Shown in pieces: positions 9,015 through 16,649 of a DNA stretch of 64,000 bases (positions are counted from its first letter, which is position 1; the number at the start of each line of letters is the position of its first letter). The notes under the pieces were generated by a model. That model was not told where the DNA came from. It saw nothing but the letters and a program-made list of their open reading frames with translations, and made no database searches. The DNA is taken from positions 119,795 through 183,794 of the forward strand of contig JAFWPA010000056.1 of the NCBI GenBank assembly GCA_017509685.1, given 5' to 3'. The position numbers were made by a program, and so were the translations under genes. The stretch is from Bacteroidales bacterium. GTDB lineage: Bacteria; Bacteroidota; Bacteroidia; Bacteroidales; UBA932.

Positions 9015-10988
9015 TTAGAGTTCAGTGTCGTCGTCCCGGTTCAGGCCGTAGCGCTGGATGAGGACGTAGATTTCGGGGTCCAGGTTGCCGCGGAAGACGT
9101 AGGCTCGTTCTTCCCGGCACGCGTCCAGGTAGTACTGCACGGCCTTCTGGTCGTCTTCCCGCCGGGCATACAGCAAGGCCAGCATATAGTTCACCTGAGG
9201 CGTTCGCGGCAGGTCCTTGAGGATGGCCAGGGCCGATGCGTTGTAATCCAGCGACAGGTAGGCGATGGCCGTGTTGTAGTCTTTGTAGTCTTTGAGGCAG
9301 GTGAGCGCCTGCTCGTACTCTCGCTCTTTCAGATAGTGGATGCCTTTCATATAGACGGTGTCCAGTTCCGTAGTATGCACGGTGTCCTTGATCATGCCTT
9401 TCCGGTGCAGGAAAAAGTCGAAGCGGACGGTCCTCAGGCGGGGATACAGCTCCCGGCGCAGATAGGGGTAGTAATCCTGCCGGGCAAGGGCTTCCTCCCG
9501 CGCGTCTTCATCGGCTATCTCCAGCATCTGCATGTAGTTGTTCTTCTGGGCCGATGTGAGCAGGGAGTCGGTGTCCACCAGGAACGAGAGCATCTCCCAG
9601 TTCTCTCCGTTGCTGCGGGAGACGAAGGGGATATCGGCCATTTCCTCCCGGCCCGTCTTCTCCCGTCCGCGGTCGTCCACCGTGACGGTGAAGCTGTTGC
9701 GGCGCACGGAATCCCGGTACCGGCTCACATAGTCGTCGAAGAAATCGGCCACCGAGCGGGCTCTCTGCCGCGAAAGGGCGGCGTTGCTGCGCAGTTTTCC
9801 CTCCGGGGACGCATAGGCCGATATCAGGATGGAATCTACGTCGAAAGTCTCGTTCTGCAGCAGTTCCCGGATGTTGCCGCGGATGCGGCCCATTTCCTCC
9901 CGGTTGTGCCCCAGGTCCGGTTCGATGTCCCATTTTCCCTCCCGGAACTCCACGTAGCAGGCGGTGTTGGCGGCGGCGCGGCGCTCCAGCACACGCGTCA
10001 GGTAACGCTCGCTTCCGTCCACGAAGGCCGACAGGGAACTGATATAGAAGGTGAGGGGCTCGCTGCGCGGCATCGTGTACAGCCGCTGGTCCTGCTCGTA
10101 GATGTCTCCGGACAGGATGATATCCACTTTGCGGAGACGGGGACGGGTTTTGATGGACTGGGTGTACTGGTAGACGAAGTTGCCGTCGATGTCCCTGAGG
10201 ACGGTATCCAGGCGGATGCCTTCCTTCTGGATGGGAGCCTTCACCAGCTCGCGGAATTTTTCCCCGCGCTGGTGCCATCGGCGCTCATGGTAGTGCCGGC
10301 GGTGCCAGTAGGTGTACTCGCGGATGGCATCGGCCTGGGTGGGACCGTAGAAGGAGTGGAAATCGGCCAAATCCACGTAGGAGGTGTCGTTGCGGTACTT
10401 GTACAGGTCCGGCATGTTGCGGGCAATCCAGATGTTCAGGTTGCGCCAGTCGATGAAGGCGGTGGTGTCCGTGATGATGGAGCGCAGGTACTTGTCGTAC
10501 AGTTCGTAACCGCGGATCTGGGCCTTGCGGAAGTCGCTTCCCGTGATGATGACGGGCTCCAGCCGCACGCTGTCCTCCAGGATGAACATGTCCGGGTAGA
10601 AGCGCAGCTGCCAGCGGGTGTCCATCATCTCCTGGGGTACGATAACCTCGAAGCGGAGGTCGATGCGTCCGTGGCGCTCGGCCACATTGCGGAAGCGGGC
10701 GGTGATGACGGCGGCGTTGATGACATCGTGCGCCACCATCTCGCCGGAATCCTCGTCCTTGATGGCGTTCATCAGGATGAGCTGCTGCCCGTCCTCGCCG
10801 GTGACGGTGATGGTGTCCCTCCTGGCCGATGCAATCACCTTGCGCTCTTCGGCCAGCTCGCCCCGGGAAAGGGCCAGGGAAGCGGCCAGCTGCCGCTTCT
10901 GGATGCTTTGCAGCCGGGTGGGGCCGCAGGCCGCCAGAAGCAGCGCCAGCAGCAGGATGGACGTGATGACGGTGGTTTCCTGTCTCAT
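9015..10988 (-). CDS. OmpA-like lipoprotein with TPR-like C-terminus (DUF3868-type)
   Basis: A 657-residue outer-membrane lipoprotein (signal TSILLLALLLAACG) encoded early in the fimbrial operon. The N-terminal third resembles DUF3868, common in Bacteroidota fimbrial loci. A middle OmpA-like peptidoglycan-binding region is visible as VDSILISAYASPEGKL followed by ALSRQRARSVADFF. The C-terminus (from about MKGIHYLKEREYEQALTCL) is TPR-like. It probably ties the fimbrial base to the cell wall or assists outer-membrane assembly; this role is inferred. The start MRQETT gives an intact lipoprotein signal 5 bp after the previous gene; the in-frame extension upstream lies within that gene and was rejected. 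Confidence 0.75.
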   Translation of the reverse strand: MRQETTVITSILLLALLLAACGPTRLQSIQKRQLAASLALSRGELAEERKVIASARRDTITVTGEDGQQLILMNAIKDEDSGEMVAHDVINAAVITARFRNVAERHGRIDLRFEVIVPQEMMDTRWQLRFYPDMFILEDSVRLEPVIITGSDFRKAQIRGYELYDKYLRSIITDTTAFIDWRNLNIWIARNMPDLYKYRNDTSYVDLADFHSFYGPTQADAIREYTYWHRRHYHERRWHQRGEKFRELVKAPIQKEGIRLDTVLRDIDGNFVYQYTQSIKTRPRLRKVDIILSGDIYEQDQRLYTMPRSEPLTFYISSLSAFVDGSERYLTRVLERRAAANTACYVEFREGKWDIEPDLGHNREEMGRIRGNIRELLQNETFDVDSILISAYASPEGKLRSNAALSRQRARSVADFFDDYVSRYRDSVRRNSFTVTVDDRGREKTGREEMADIPFVSRSNGENWEMLSFLVDTDSLLTSAQKNNYMQMLEIADEDAREEALARQDYYPYLRRELYPRLRTVRFDFFLHRKGMIKDTVHTTELDTVYMKGIHYLKEREYEQALTCLKDYKDYNTAIAYLSLDYNASALAILKDLPRTPQVNYMLALLYARREDDQKAVQYYLDACREERAYVFRGNLDPEIYVLIQRYGLNRDDDTEL

Positions 10989-10993
10989 AATGT

Positions 10994-11545
10994 TCAGAAG
11001 ATGAGCTGGATGGCGATCCGGGCGTCGGGCAGGATGAAGGCGCGTTCGCCCTGGTCCGTGACAACCCCGCACAGGGGACAGGCATAGCGGGTGTACTTCT
11101 TGTATCCTCCCCAGAAGCCCAGCCCCAGGTCCAGGTTCCACAGTTCGTTGAGCATGATGGAGTAACCGCCCCAAAGCCCCATGCCATAGGCGTCTCCTTC
11201 TTCCGTTTCCCGTTTCAGGATACCGCCTCCGTTATACACGGTGTAGCGAAGGTCGGCCCCCATCCACCAGCCGGAATAGACGTGCCAGGGCCACAGGCGC
11301 AGGCCTCCCCAGTAGGAATTCTGCCGCATTTGCAGCTGTTTCTCGGGATTCCCGGCAGCAAAGGTCCAGGGGTTCAGTTCGGCCCCCACGTGAATGGAGT
11401 ACCGCTGGGACACGGCTGCCGAGGCTTCCAGGTTCAGGGTGCCCAGGGACAGCCAGTCCACGGCGTTGGTTCCCACGGAAAAACGCTGGGCGGCCAGGGG
11501 GAGGGCGGCGCCCAGCAGGAACAGTGACAGAAGGATCCGCTTCAT
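10994..11545 (-). CDS. DUF3575 outer-membrane beta-barrel protein
   Basis: A 183-residue protein with a Sec signal (MKRILLSLFLLGAALPLAAQ) and alternating Trp/Tyr-rich beta strands ending in the outer-membrane-type terminal strand ARIAIQLIF, with Phe last. The segment FSVGTNAVDWLSLGTLNLEASAAVS is characteristic of DUF3575, which regularly precedes Bacteroidota fimbrial genes. It carries a CPLC motif (TRYACPLCGVV) in a presumed loop, perhaps a disulfide. It is 5 bp from the OmpA/TPR gene and 12 bp after ssb. A role as outer-membrane partner of the fimbrial machinery is likely from context only. Confidence 0.8.
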   Translation of the reverse strand: MKRILLSLFLLGAALPLAAQRFSVGTNAVDWLSLGTLNLEASAAVSQRYSIHVGAELNPWTFAAGNPEKQLQMRQNSYWGGLRLWPWHVYSGWWMGADLRYTVYNGGGILKRETEEGDAYGMGLWGGYSIMLNELWNLDLGLGFWGGYKKYTRYACPLCGVVTDQGERAFILPDARIAIQLIF

Positions 11546-11557
11546 GGCTTCGTAAGA

Positions 11558-11923
11558 TTAATAGTCGCGTTGAGGCTGCATGGGTTCCAGGTCCTCTCCC
11601 CGGGGGATGACCTCCACCAGACGGGCCGGAATCTCGATGGAACTGCGCTCTTCGTTGTCCTGGGACACCCATTTACGTACGCGCAGGCGCCCAACGACGC
11701 GCACCCATCCGCCTTTTTGGATAAGGGTGAGGTCATCCAGGCCTTTCACGCCGCTCCAGGCGGACACGTTGAACCAGGTGGGCTCTACCGTAGAGTTGCC
11801 GGCGCGGTCTACGGCCGAAGCCTCGGTGACCACGGAGAAATTGCACACTTGATTGCCGTTGTAGGAGTTGATGTCGGCGCGGCCGACTACGCCCCTGATC
11901 TCGATTTTGTTGAGAAATTCCAT
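11558..11923 (-). CDS. ssb: Single-stranded DNA-binding protein (short)
   Basis: A 121-residue OB-fold protein that coats single-stranded DNA during replication and repair. The OB strands read MEFLNKIEIRGVVGRADI, then NFSVVTEAS, then TWFNVSAWSG with the conserved Trp, and GGWVRVVGRLRVRKW. The C-terminus is EDLEPMQPQRDY and lacks the acidic D-D-x-I/L-P-F tip used to recruit partner proteins, so it is probably a secondary SSB. MEFLNK was taken as start because an upstream alternative is a TTG codon. It sits 12 bp upstream of the fimbrial operon on the same strand and may be co-transcribed with it. Confidence 0.88.
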   Translation of the reverse strand: MEFLNKIEIRGVVGRADINSYNGNQVCNFSVVTEASAVDRAGNSTVEPTWFNVSAWSGVKGLDDLTLIQKGGWVRVVGRLRVRKWVSQDNEERSSIEIPARLVEVIPRGEDLEPMQPQRDY

Positions 11924-12073
11924 TTCGCTAGTATTTACGTTGAACAAAATCCGGGAAGGCGGTGCGCGCTACCGTTCCCGGCCAGGTGCAAAGTAAATAT
12001 GCGTTTTTGGGAAAAAATCGCCTCCTGGGGCTCTGAGGTGCAGATTTTTCTGTTTGGACAGGTATTTTATCTG

Positions 12074-12126
12074 TTTTGCAGGGAGAATCCTGCAAAAAAA
12101 CGGGGGACCCTGCATTTTATTGCAGG
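12074..12126. repeat. Two tandem inverted repeats built on TGCAGG/CCTGCA
   Basis: TTTTGCAGG, a 6-nt loop and CCTGCAAAA (12074-12097) form a perfect 9-bp stem. Twelve bases on, CCTGCA, TTTTAT and TGCAGG (12109-12126) form a second hairpin. Four copies of the same 6-mer in about 50 bp, in the 299-bp gap between ssb and the zinc-ribbon gene, look like operator sites or an RNA structure in the ssb leader. The rest of this gap is AT-rich with no gene visible. Confidence 0.6.
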
Positions 12127-12209
12127 ATGCATCTTTTGAGGGTATCCGTCAAAACGTTAAAAAATGCGGTTTGTTTTAGCAGATGCTTGGAATAACGGCA
12201 CTCAAATGC

Positions 12210-12217
12210 CATCTTTG
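12210..12217 (+). promoter_or_regulatory. Possible -7 box of the zinc-ribbon gene
   Basis: CATCTTTG differs from TAnnTTTG in its first base only and lies 5 nt before the ATG; CTTG occurs 20 bp upstream at the -33 position. Weak on its own, but it repeats the short-leader arrangement of other genes here. Confidence 0.35.
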
Positions 12218-12222
12218 GGGAC

Positions 12223-12606
12223 ATGGAAGAAAACAACGAAGCCCGATGCCCGCAGTGCGGGAAACTCCTTGTATACGGAAGGGTAGACCGCCGCTTCTGC
12301 AGCGTGACCTGCAAGAACCTGTGGCACAACCGTCTGCGCTATCCGGCCCGTGAAAAAGAAATCAAACGCGTCCTGCGCATCCTGAACAATAACCGGGACG
12401 TGCTGGACAGACTCCTGAGAGTGGGCATCACCCAACTGGACCGCGTCTCTCTGGAGCATATGGGCTTTAACGTGAACTACTTTACCTCCATGTACCGGTA
12501 TCGCAAACACTATGTCTATACCTGTCTGGACATCCGCTACGTATTAACCCCCACCCGCATCAGGAAACTTTCCTATCTGGGGGAGGGGGTTGATGATTCA
12601 GTGTGA
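12223..12606 (+). CDS. Small zinc-ribbon protein of unknown function
   Basis: A 127-residue cytosolic protein. Four cysteines, Cys9 and Cys12 in CPQCGK and Cys26 and Cys30 in RRFCSVTCKNLWHN, form a zinc-ribbon or treble-clef site. The remainder is basic and helical (REKEIKRVLRILNNNRDVLDRLL), then VGITQLDRVSLEHMGFNVNYFTSMYRYR, which resembles a small winged-helix or DNA-binding element. Similar short proteins of unknown role occur in Bacteroidota. It may bind nucleic acid, but nothing in the sequence proves this. It diverges from ssb across the repeat-rich gap and converges on the symporter gene 7 bp downstream. Confidence 0.65.
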   Translation: MEENNEARCPQCGKLLVYGRVDRRFCSVTCKNLWHNRLRYPAREKEIKRVLRILNNNRDVLDRLLRVGITQLDRVSLEHMGFNVNYFTSMYRYRKHYVYTCLDIRYVLTPTRIRKLSYLGEGVDDSV

Positions 12607-12613
12607 TGAGCGC

Positions 12614-13906
12614 TTACTTCTTCGCGGCTTTGGCCTGTTTCTGGGGGTCTTTGAAGAGAATCCAGAAGAGGACGCCTACCACAAAGGCGTAGCCGGCGAA
12701 AATGTACCAGGCGGTGGGCCAGTTGGAAGGTGTGTTGAACACGTCGCAGGCGTCTACCACGGCGCCGGCGGCCAGGGTGCCGATGGTGGCGCCGAAGCCG
12801 TTGGTCATCATCATGAACAGGCCCTGGGCGCTGGAGCGGATGTCCTCGGCGGCGTTCTGCTCCACGTACAGGGAACCGGAGATGTTAAAGAAGTCGAAGG
12901 CGAAACCGTAGACGATGCAGCTGAGGATGAACAGCAGTACGCCCGGCATGGCGGGGTTGCCCAGGCCGAAGAAGGCGAAACGGAACACCCAGGCGAACAT
13001 GGCGATGAGCATCACGTTCTTGATGCCGAACTTCTTCATGGCAAACGGGATAAGCAGGATGCAGAGGGTTTCCGAAGCCTGTGAGATGGCGATGAGGGCG
13101 TTGGAGTTCTTCACGGCGAAGGTGTTGGCCAGCGCGGGATCTGCAGCGAAAGAGCCCAGGAACGTGTTGGCGTAACCGTTGGTAATCTGAAGGGATGCGC
13201 CCAGGAGCATGGAGAAGATGAAGAAGATGGCGAACTGGCCGTCCTTGAACAGGGTGAAGGCCTTGAGGCCGAAGGCATCGGCCAGCGTCTCGCTCTTCTT
13301 GGTCTTGTCAATGGGACAGGCCGGCATGGTGAGGGCGTAGCCGCACAGGATGAGGGACAGGATGCCGGAGGAAATGAGCTGAGTGTAGCTCTCCTGCATG
13401 CGCAGACCGTCGATGGTGAGGAAGTTGGTGAGCAGCATGCTGCAGATGAAACCGATGGTGCCAAATACGCGGATGGGCGGGAATTCCTTCACGGGATCCA
13501 TTCCTTCCTTGGCCATGGCGTTATAAGAAACGGAGTTGACCAGCGCGATGGTGGGCATGAAGAAGGCGACGGACAGGCTGTAGAGGATGAACAGGGGAGC
13601 GAACTGGATCTGGTCTCCCATCATCATGCAGTACACGCCGGCACCGGCCATGAACAGGCCTGCGAAACCGTGGCACATGGACAGCACCTTCTGGGCCTCC
13701 ATCTTCTTGTCGGCCAGGATACCCATAAGGGTGGGCATAAAGATGGAAACGATGCCCTGCATGGCGAAGAACCATTTGATTTGGGAACCAAGGCCGATGT
13801 TACCCAGATAACGGCCCAGGGACGTAAGGTAGGCGCCCCACACGGCGAATTCCAGGAAAAGCATCAGGATTAGCTTGAAGGTGACGGGTTTAATCTTGAT
13901 TTGCAT
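12614..13906 (-). CDS. Nucleoside:H+ symporter, MFS NupG family
   Basis: A 430-residue inner-membrane transporter with about 12 hydrophobic segments. It begins MQIKIKPVTFKLILMLFLEFAVWGAYLTSLGRYL in the manner of NupG/XapB proton-nucleoside symporters; other family features are the LMGILADKKM loop after the second helix and the VFGTIGFI segment. It imports purine and pyrimidine nucleosides using the proton gradient. It is a single gene, divergent from tgt, with a consensus leftward -7 box (TACATTTG) in the shared upstream region. The length is normal for the family. Confidence 0.85.
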   Translation of the reverse strand: MQIKIKPVTFKLILMLFLEFAVWGAYLTSLGRYLGNIGLGSQIKWFFAMQGIVSIFMPTLMGILADKKMEAQKVLSMCHGFAGLFMAGAGVYCMMMGDQIQFAPLFILYSLSVAFFMPTIALVNSVSYNAMAKEGMDPVKEFPPIRVFGTIGFICSMLLTNFLTIDGLRMQESYTQLISSGILSLILCGYALTMPACPIDKTKKSETLADAFGLKAFTLFKDGQFAIFFIFSMLLGASLQITNGYANTFLGSFAADPALANTFAVKNSNALIAISQASETLCILLIPFAMKKFGIKNVMLIAMFAWVFRFAFFGLGNPAMPGVLLFILSCIVYGFAFDFFNISGSLYVEQNAAEDIRSSAQGLFMMMTNGFGATIGTLAAGAVVDACDVFNTPSNWPTAWYIFAGYAFVVGVLFWILFKDPQKQAKAAKK

Positions 13907-13938
13907 GGTATGAGTGTGTTATTGTATATTCAGTCTTA

Positions 13939-13969
13939 CAAATGTACAAAATTTTCCGTATTTTTGTAC
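13939..13969. promoter_or_regulatory. Divergent promoter region with GTACAAAA inverted repeat
   Basis: Leftward TACATTTG (13939-13946) faces the nucleoside symporter gene and rightward TATTTTTG (13959-13966) faces tgt; both match TAnnTTTG. GTACAAAA (13944-13951) and TTTTGTAC (13962-13969) form a perfect inverted repeat with a 10-bp spacer that overlaps both boxes. This suits an operator controlling both genes. No clear -33 TTTG is seen for either. Confidence 0.55.
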
Positions 13970-13985
13970 GTTATTTAAGAAGAAG

Positions 13986-15128
13986 ATGTCCCACTTCACA
14001 CGCATAGCCCAAGATCCCCAGTCCGCCGCGCGGGCGGGGGTGCTTTCCACGGACCACGGGGAAATCCAGACCCCCATCTTCATGCCCGTAGGCACGGTGG
14101 GCTCTGTCAAGGGCGTCTACCACAAGGACTTGAAGGCCGATGTGAAGGCCCAGATCATCCTGGGCAACACCTATCACCTGTACCTCCGGCCCGGCCTGGA
14201 CACCCTGTACAAAGCCGGCGGCTTGCATAAGTTCGAGCATTGGGACAGGCCCATCCTCACGGACAGCGGCGGTTTCCAGGTGTTTTCTCTGGCGCCCATC
14301 CGCAAACTCACGGAGGAAGGGTGCAAATTCTCCTCGCACATAGACGGCAGCAAGCACATCTTCACCCCTGAGAACAACGTGGACACGCAGCGCATCATCG
14401 GGGCCGATATCATCATGGCCCTGGACGAGTGCTGCCCGGGAGACGCGGATTACCGCTATGCCGCCAAGTCTCTGAAACTCACGCAGGGCTGGCTGGAGCG
14501 CTTCGCCAGGCATTTTGATGAGACGCAGCCCCTCTACGGCTATTCCCAGACCATGTTCCCCATCATCCAGGGCTGCGTGTACCCGGACCTTCGCCAGCAG
14601 GCAGTGGAGCACGCCCTCAAACTGGACAACGCCAACCGCGGCGGCTATGCCGTAGGCGGCCTGGCGGTAGGGGAGCCCACGGAGAAGATGTACGAGATGC
14701 TGGAGGTCACCTGCCCGCTGCTGCCGCAGGACAAGCCCCGCTACCTGATGGGCGTAGGCACGCCGGCCAACATCCTGGAAGGCATCGCCCGCGGCATCGA
14801 TATGTTCGACTGCGTGATGCCCACCCGCAACGGCCGTAACGGCATGCTCTTCACCTGGGACGGCATCATGAACATGCGCAACGCCAAGTGGACCGATGAT
14901 TTCGGCCCCCTGGACCCTCTGGGTACGTCTTTTGTAGACAGCTACTATACACGGGCCTATATCCATCACCTGTTCATCGCCAAGGAGATGTTCGCCGCCA
15001 TGGTGGCTACGGAACACAACCTGGCGTTTTACCTGGAACTGGTGCGGGTGGCCCGGGAACACATCCTGGCCGGGGATTTCCTGGCCTGGAAGAACGCAAC
15101 CGTTCCTAAACTGATGCAGCGTCTATGA
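13986..15128 (+). CDS. tgt: Queuine/preQ1 tRNA-guanine transglycosylase
   Basis: A 380-residue TIM-barrel enzyme that replaces guanine-34 of Asp, Asn, His and Tyr tRNAs with a queuosine precursor. The substrate motif LTDSGGFQVFSL with the catalytic Asp is present, as is the second catalytic Asp in GIDMFDCVMPTRNGRNG. An unusually placed in-frame Met upstream was rejected because MSHFTRIAQDP is the usual family N-terminus and a -7 box precedes it. The zinc-binding Cys-x-Cys-x2-Cys near the C-terminus of bacterial enzymes is not evident; TSFVDSYYTRAYIHHLF occupies the place, so that site may be lost. It leads an operon with lptG (4-bp ATGA overlap), dut and murF. queA is elsewhere in the window. 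Confidence 0.92.
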   Translation: MSHFTRIAQDPQSAARAGVLSTDHGEIQTPIFMPVGTVGSVKGVYHKDLKADVKAQIILGNTYHLYLRPGLDTLYKAGGLHKFEHWDRPILTDSGGFQVFSLAPIRKLTEEGCKFSSHIDGSKHIFTPENNVDTQRIIGADIIMALDECCPGDADYRYAAKSLKLTQGWLERFARHFDETQPLYGYSQTMFPIIQGCVYPDLRQQAVEHALKLDNANRGGYAVGGLAVGEPTEKMYEMLEVTCPLLPQDKPRYLMGVGTPANILEGIARGIDMFDCVMPTRNGRNGMLFTWDGIMNMRNAKWTDDFGPLDPLGTSFVDSYYTRAYIHHLFIAKEMFAAMVATEHNLAFYLELVRVAREHILAGDFLAWKNATVPKLMQRL

Positions 15129-16207
15129 TCAAACGGCTGGACTGGTATATCATCCGTAAGTTTGTGGTGACATTCTTTATGTCGCTGCTGTTCCTGGCGG
15201 TCCTCATCATCATCTTCGACATCAGCGAGAAGATCGACGATTTCGTGCGCAAAGAGGTCCCCATCCGTGAAATTGCGTTTGACTACTACCTGAACTTCGT
15301 GCCGTTCTTCATGAACCAGTATTCGCCCATGTTCGTGTTCCTCACGGTGATTTTCTTCACTTCGAAGATGACCCAGGACTCGGAAATCGTGGCTATCCTG
15401 TCTTCCGGCATCAGTTACCATCGGCTGGTGAGGCCCTATATCCTTTCGGCCGCCCTTATCGCGGTCTTCTCCCTGGTGATGGGCATGTACATCCTGCCAC
15501 CGGCCAACGCCATACGTGTGCAGTTTGAACAGAAGTACAACCCGTACCGGAAGGTGAAGATGGGGCACGATATGCATTACAAGCTGGAGAATGACCATTT
15601 CGTGTATTTCGAAAGCTTCAGCGCCTATAACAACACGGCCTATAATTTCACGCTGGAAGACCTTTCCGGCGGCCGCCTGAACTCCAAGCTCACGGCCGAA
15701 AGCGCCCAGTACGACACCGTGAGCGGTGTTTGGAAACTGCGCAACTACTTCATCCGGGACTACGACGAAGGCCTGAACGACCACATCCGCAGCGGCCGTC
15801 AGCTGGATACGGTGCTCAGTATGACGCGGGAGGACTTCTTCCGCAACCGTTATACCATCCAACAGCTGAACCAGCGGGAACTGAACGAACTCATCGAGAC
15901 GCAGACCATGCGCGGAGACGCGTCGGTGAACATGAGTCTCATCGAGAAGCACAACCGCTTCTCGCTGCCGGTATCGGCCTTTATCCTTACCATTATAGGA
16001 TTGTCCCTCTGTACCAAAAAGAAGAGGGGAGGGATGGGCTGGAACCTGGCGGCCGGAACGGCGCTGGGCTTCTCTTACATCCTGTTCATGCAGTTCAGCG
16101 AAATGTTTGTGGTCACGGACACCCTGCCGGCCCAGGTGGCGGTATGGATGCCTAATGCGCTATACGCGATAATAGCTGTAGTTCTGTATATTAAAGCCCC
16201 TAAATAA
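15125..16207 (+). CDS. lptG: LPS export permease of the LptF/LptG family
   Basis: A 360-residue inner-membrane protein of the YjgP/YjgQ family. LptF and LptG form the transmembrane core of the ABC system that extracts lipopolysaccharide from the inner membrane. N-terminal helices are seen at [19 protein letters not shown] and around [14 protein letters not shown], followed by a periplasmic jellyroll-like domain (about residues 130-260) and C-terminal helices. The cytoplasmic coupling segment [23 protein letters not shown] is characteristic. F versus G cannot be fixed with certainty from one copy. The start codon overlaps the tgt stop by 4 bp. Confidence 0.82.
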   Translation: MIKRLDWYIIRKFVVTFFMSLLFLAVLIIIFDISEKIDDFVRKEVPIREIAFDYYLNFVPFFMNQYSPMFVFLTVIFFTSKMTQDSEIVAILSSGISYHRLVRPYILSAALIAVFSLVMGMYILPPANAIRVQFEQKYNPYRKVKMGHDMHYKLENDHFVYFESFSAYNNTAYNFTLEDLSGGRLNSKLTAESAQYDTVSGVWKLRNYFIRDYDEGLNDHIRSGRQLDTVLSMTREDFFRNRYTIQQLNQRELNELIETQTMRGDASVNMSLIEKHNRFSLPVSAFILTIIGLSLCTKKKRGGMGWNLAAGTALGFSYILFMQFSEMFVVTDTLPAQVAVWMPNALYAIIAVVLYIKAPK

Positions 16208-16211
16208 ACCA

Positions 16212-16649
16212 ATGCTTCAAGTAAAGATTGTCAACCGTTCGCCCTATCCCTGCCCGGCTTACGCCACGCCGCAGAGTGCCGGCCTGGACCTCCGTGCCTC
16301 CCTGGAAGAACCCGTTCTGCTGAAACCCCTGCAGCGGGCGATGATTCCCACCGGACTGTACATTGCGTTGCCGGCGGGTTACGAGGCGCAGGTGCGTCCC
16401 CGCAGCGGCCTGGCGGCCAAACACGGCGTCACCGTGCTCAATACGCCGGGTACCATAGACGCCGACTACCGGGGCGAGATCCGCGTGATTCTGGTGAACC
16501 TGTCGGACCAGCCCTTCGAGGTGGTGCCGGGAGAGCGCATTGCCCAGATGGTGATTGCCCGCCACGAACAGGTGGAATGGGAGCCCGTGGATGAACTGGA
16601 CGCCACCGAACGGGGCGCCGGTGGTTTTGGAAGTACAGGAAAGAAATGA
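16212..16649 (+). CDS. dut: Deoxyuridine triphosphatase (dUTPase)
   Basis: A 145-residue trimeric enzyme that hydrolyses dUTP to dUMP and pyrophosphate, keeping uracil out of DNA and supplying dTMP synthesis. All five family motifs are visible: SAGLDLRA (1), RPRSGLA (2), [11 protein letters not shown] (3, with catalytic Asp), GERIAQMVI (4) and the C-terminal GAGGFGSTG arm (5). Length is standard. It follows lptG by 4 bp and overlaps murF by 4 bp, so the four genes tgt-lptG-dut-murF are read together. Confidence 0.96.
   Translation: MLQVKIVNRSPYPCPAYATPQSAGLDLRASLEEPVLLKPLQRAMIPTGLYIALPAGYEAQVRPRSGLAAKHGVTVLNTPGTIDADYRGEIRVILVNLSDQPFEVVPGERIAQMVIARHEQVEWEPVDELDATERGAGGFGSTGKK

Noticed and set aside
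9336-11087. Long rightward frame opposite the OmpA/TPR lipoprotein gene
   Set aside because: Same reason: no recognisable domain, no start signal and low-complexity Gly/Val/His content, while the opposite strand has a lipoprotein signal and OmpA motif.
11989-11996. TTACTTTG (leftward) as -7 box for ssb and the fimbrial operon
   Set aside because: It misses the conserved second base of TAnnTTTG and has no -33 partner, so I did not list it as a promoter, although the operon must start near here.
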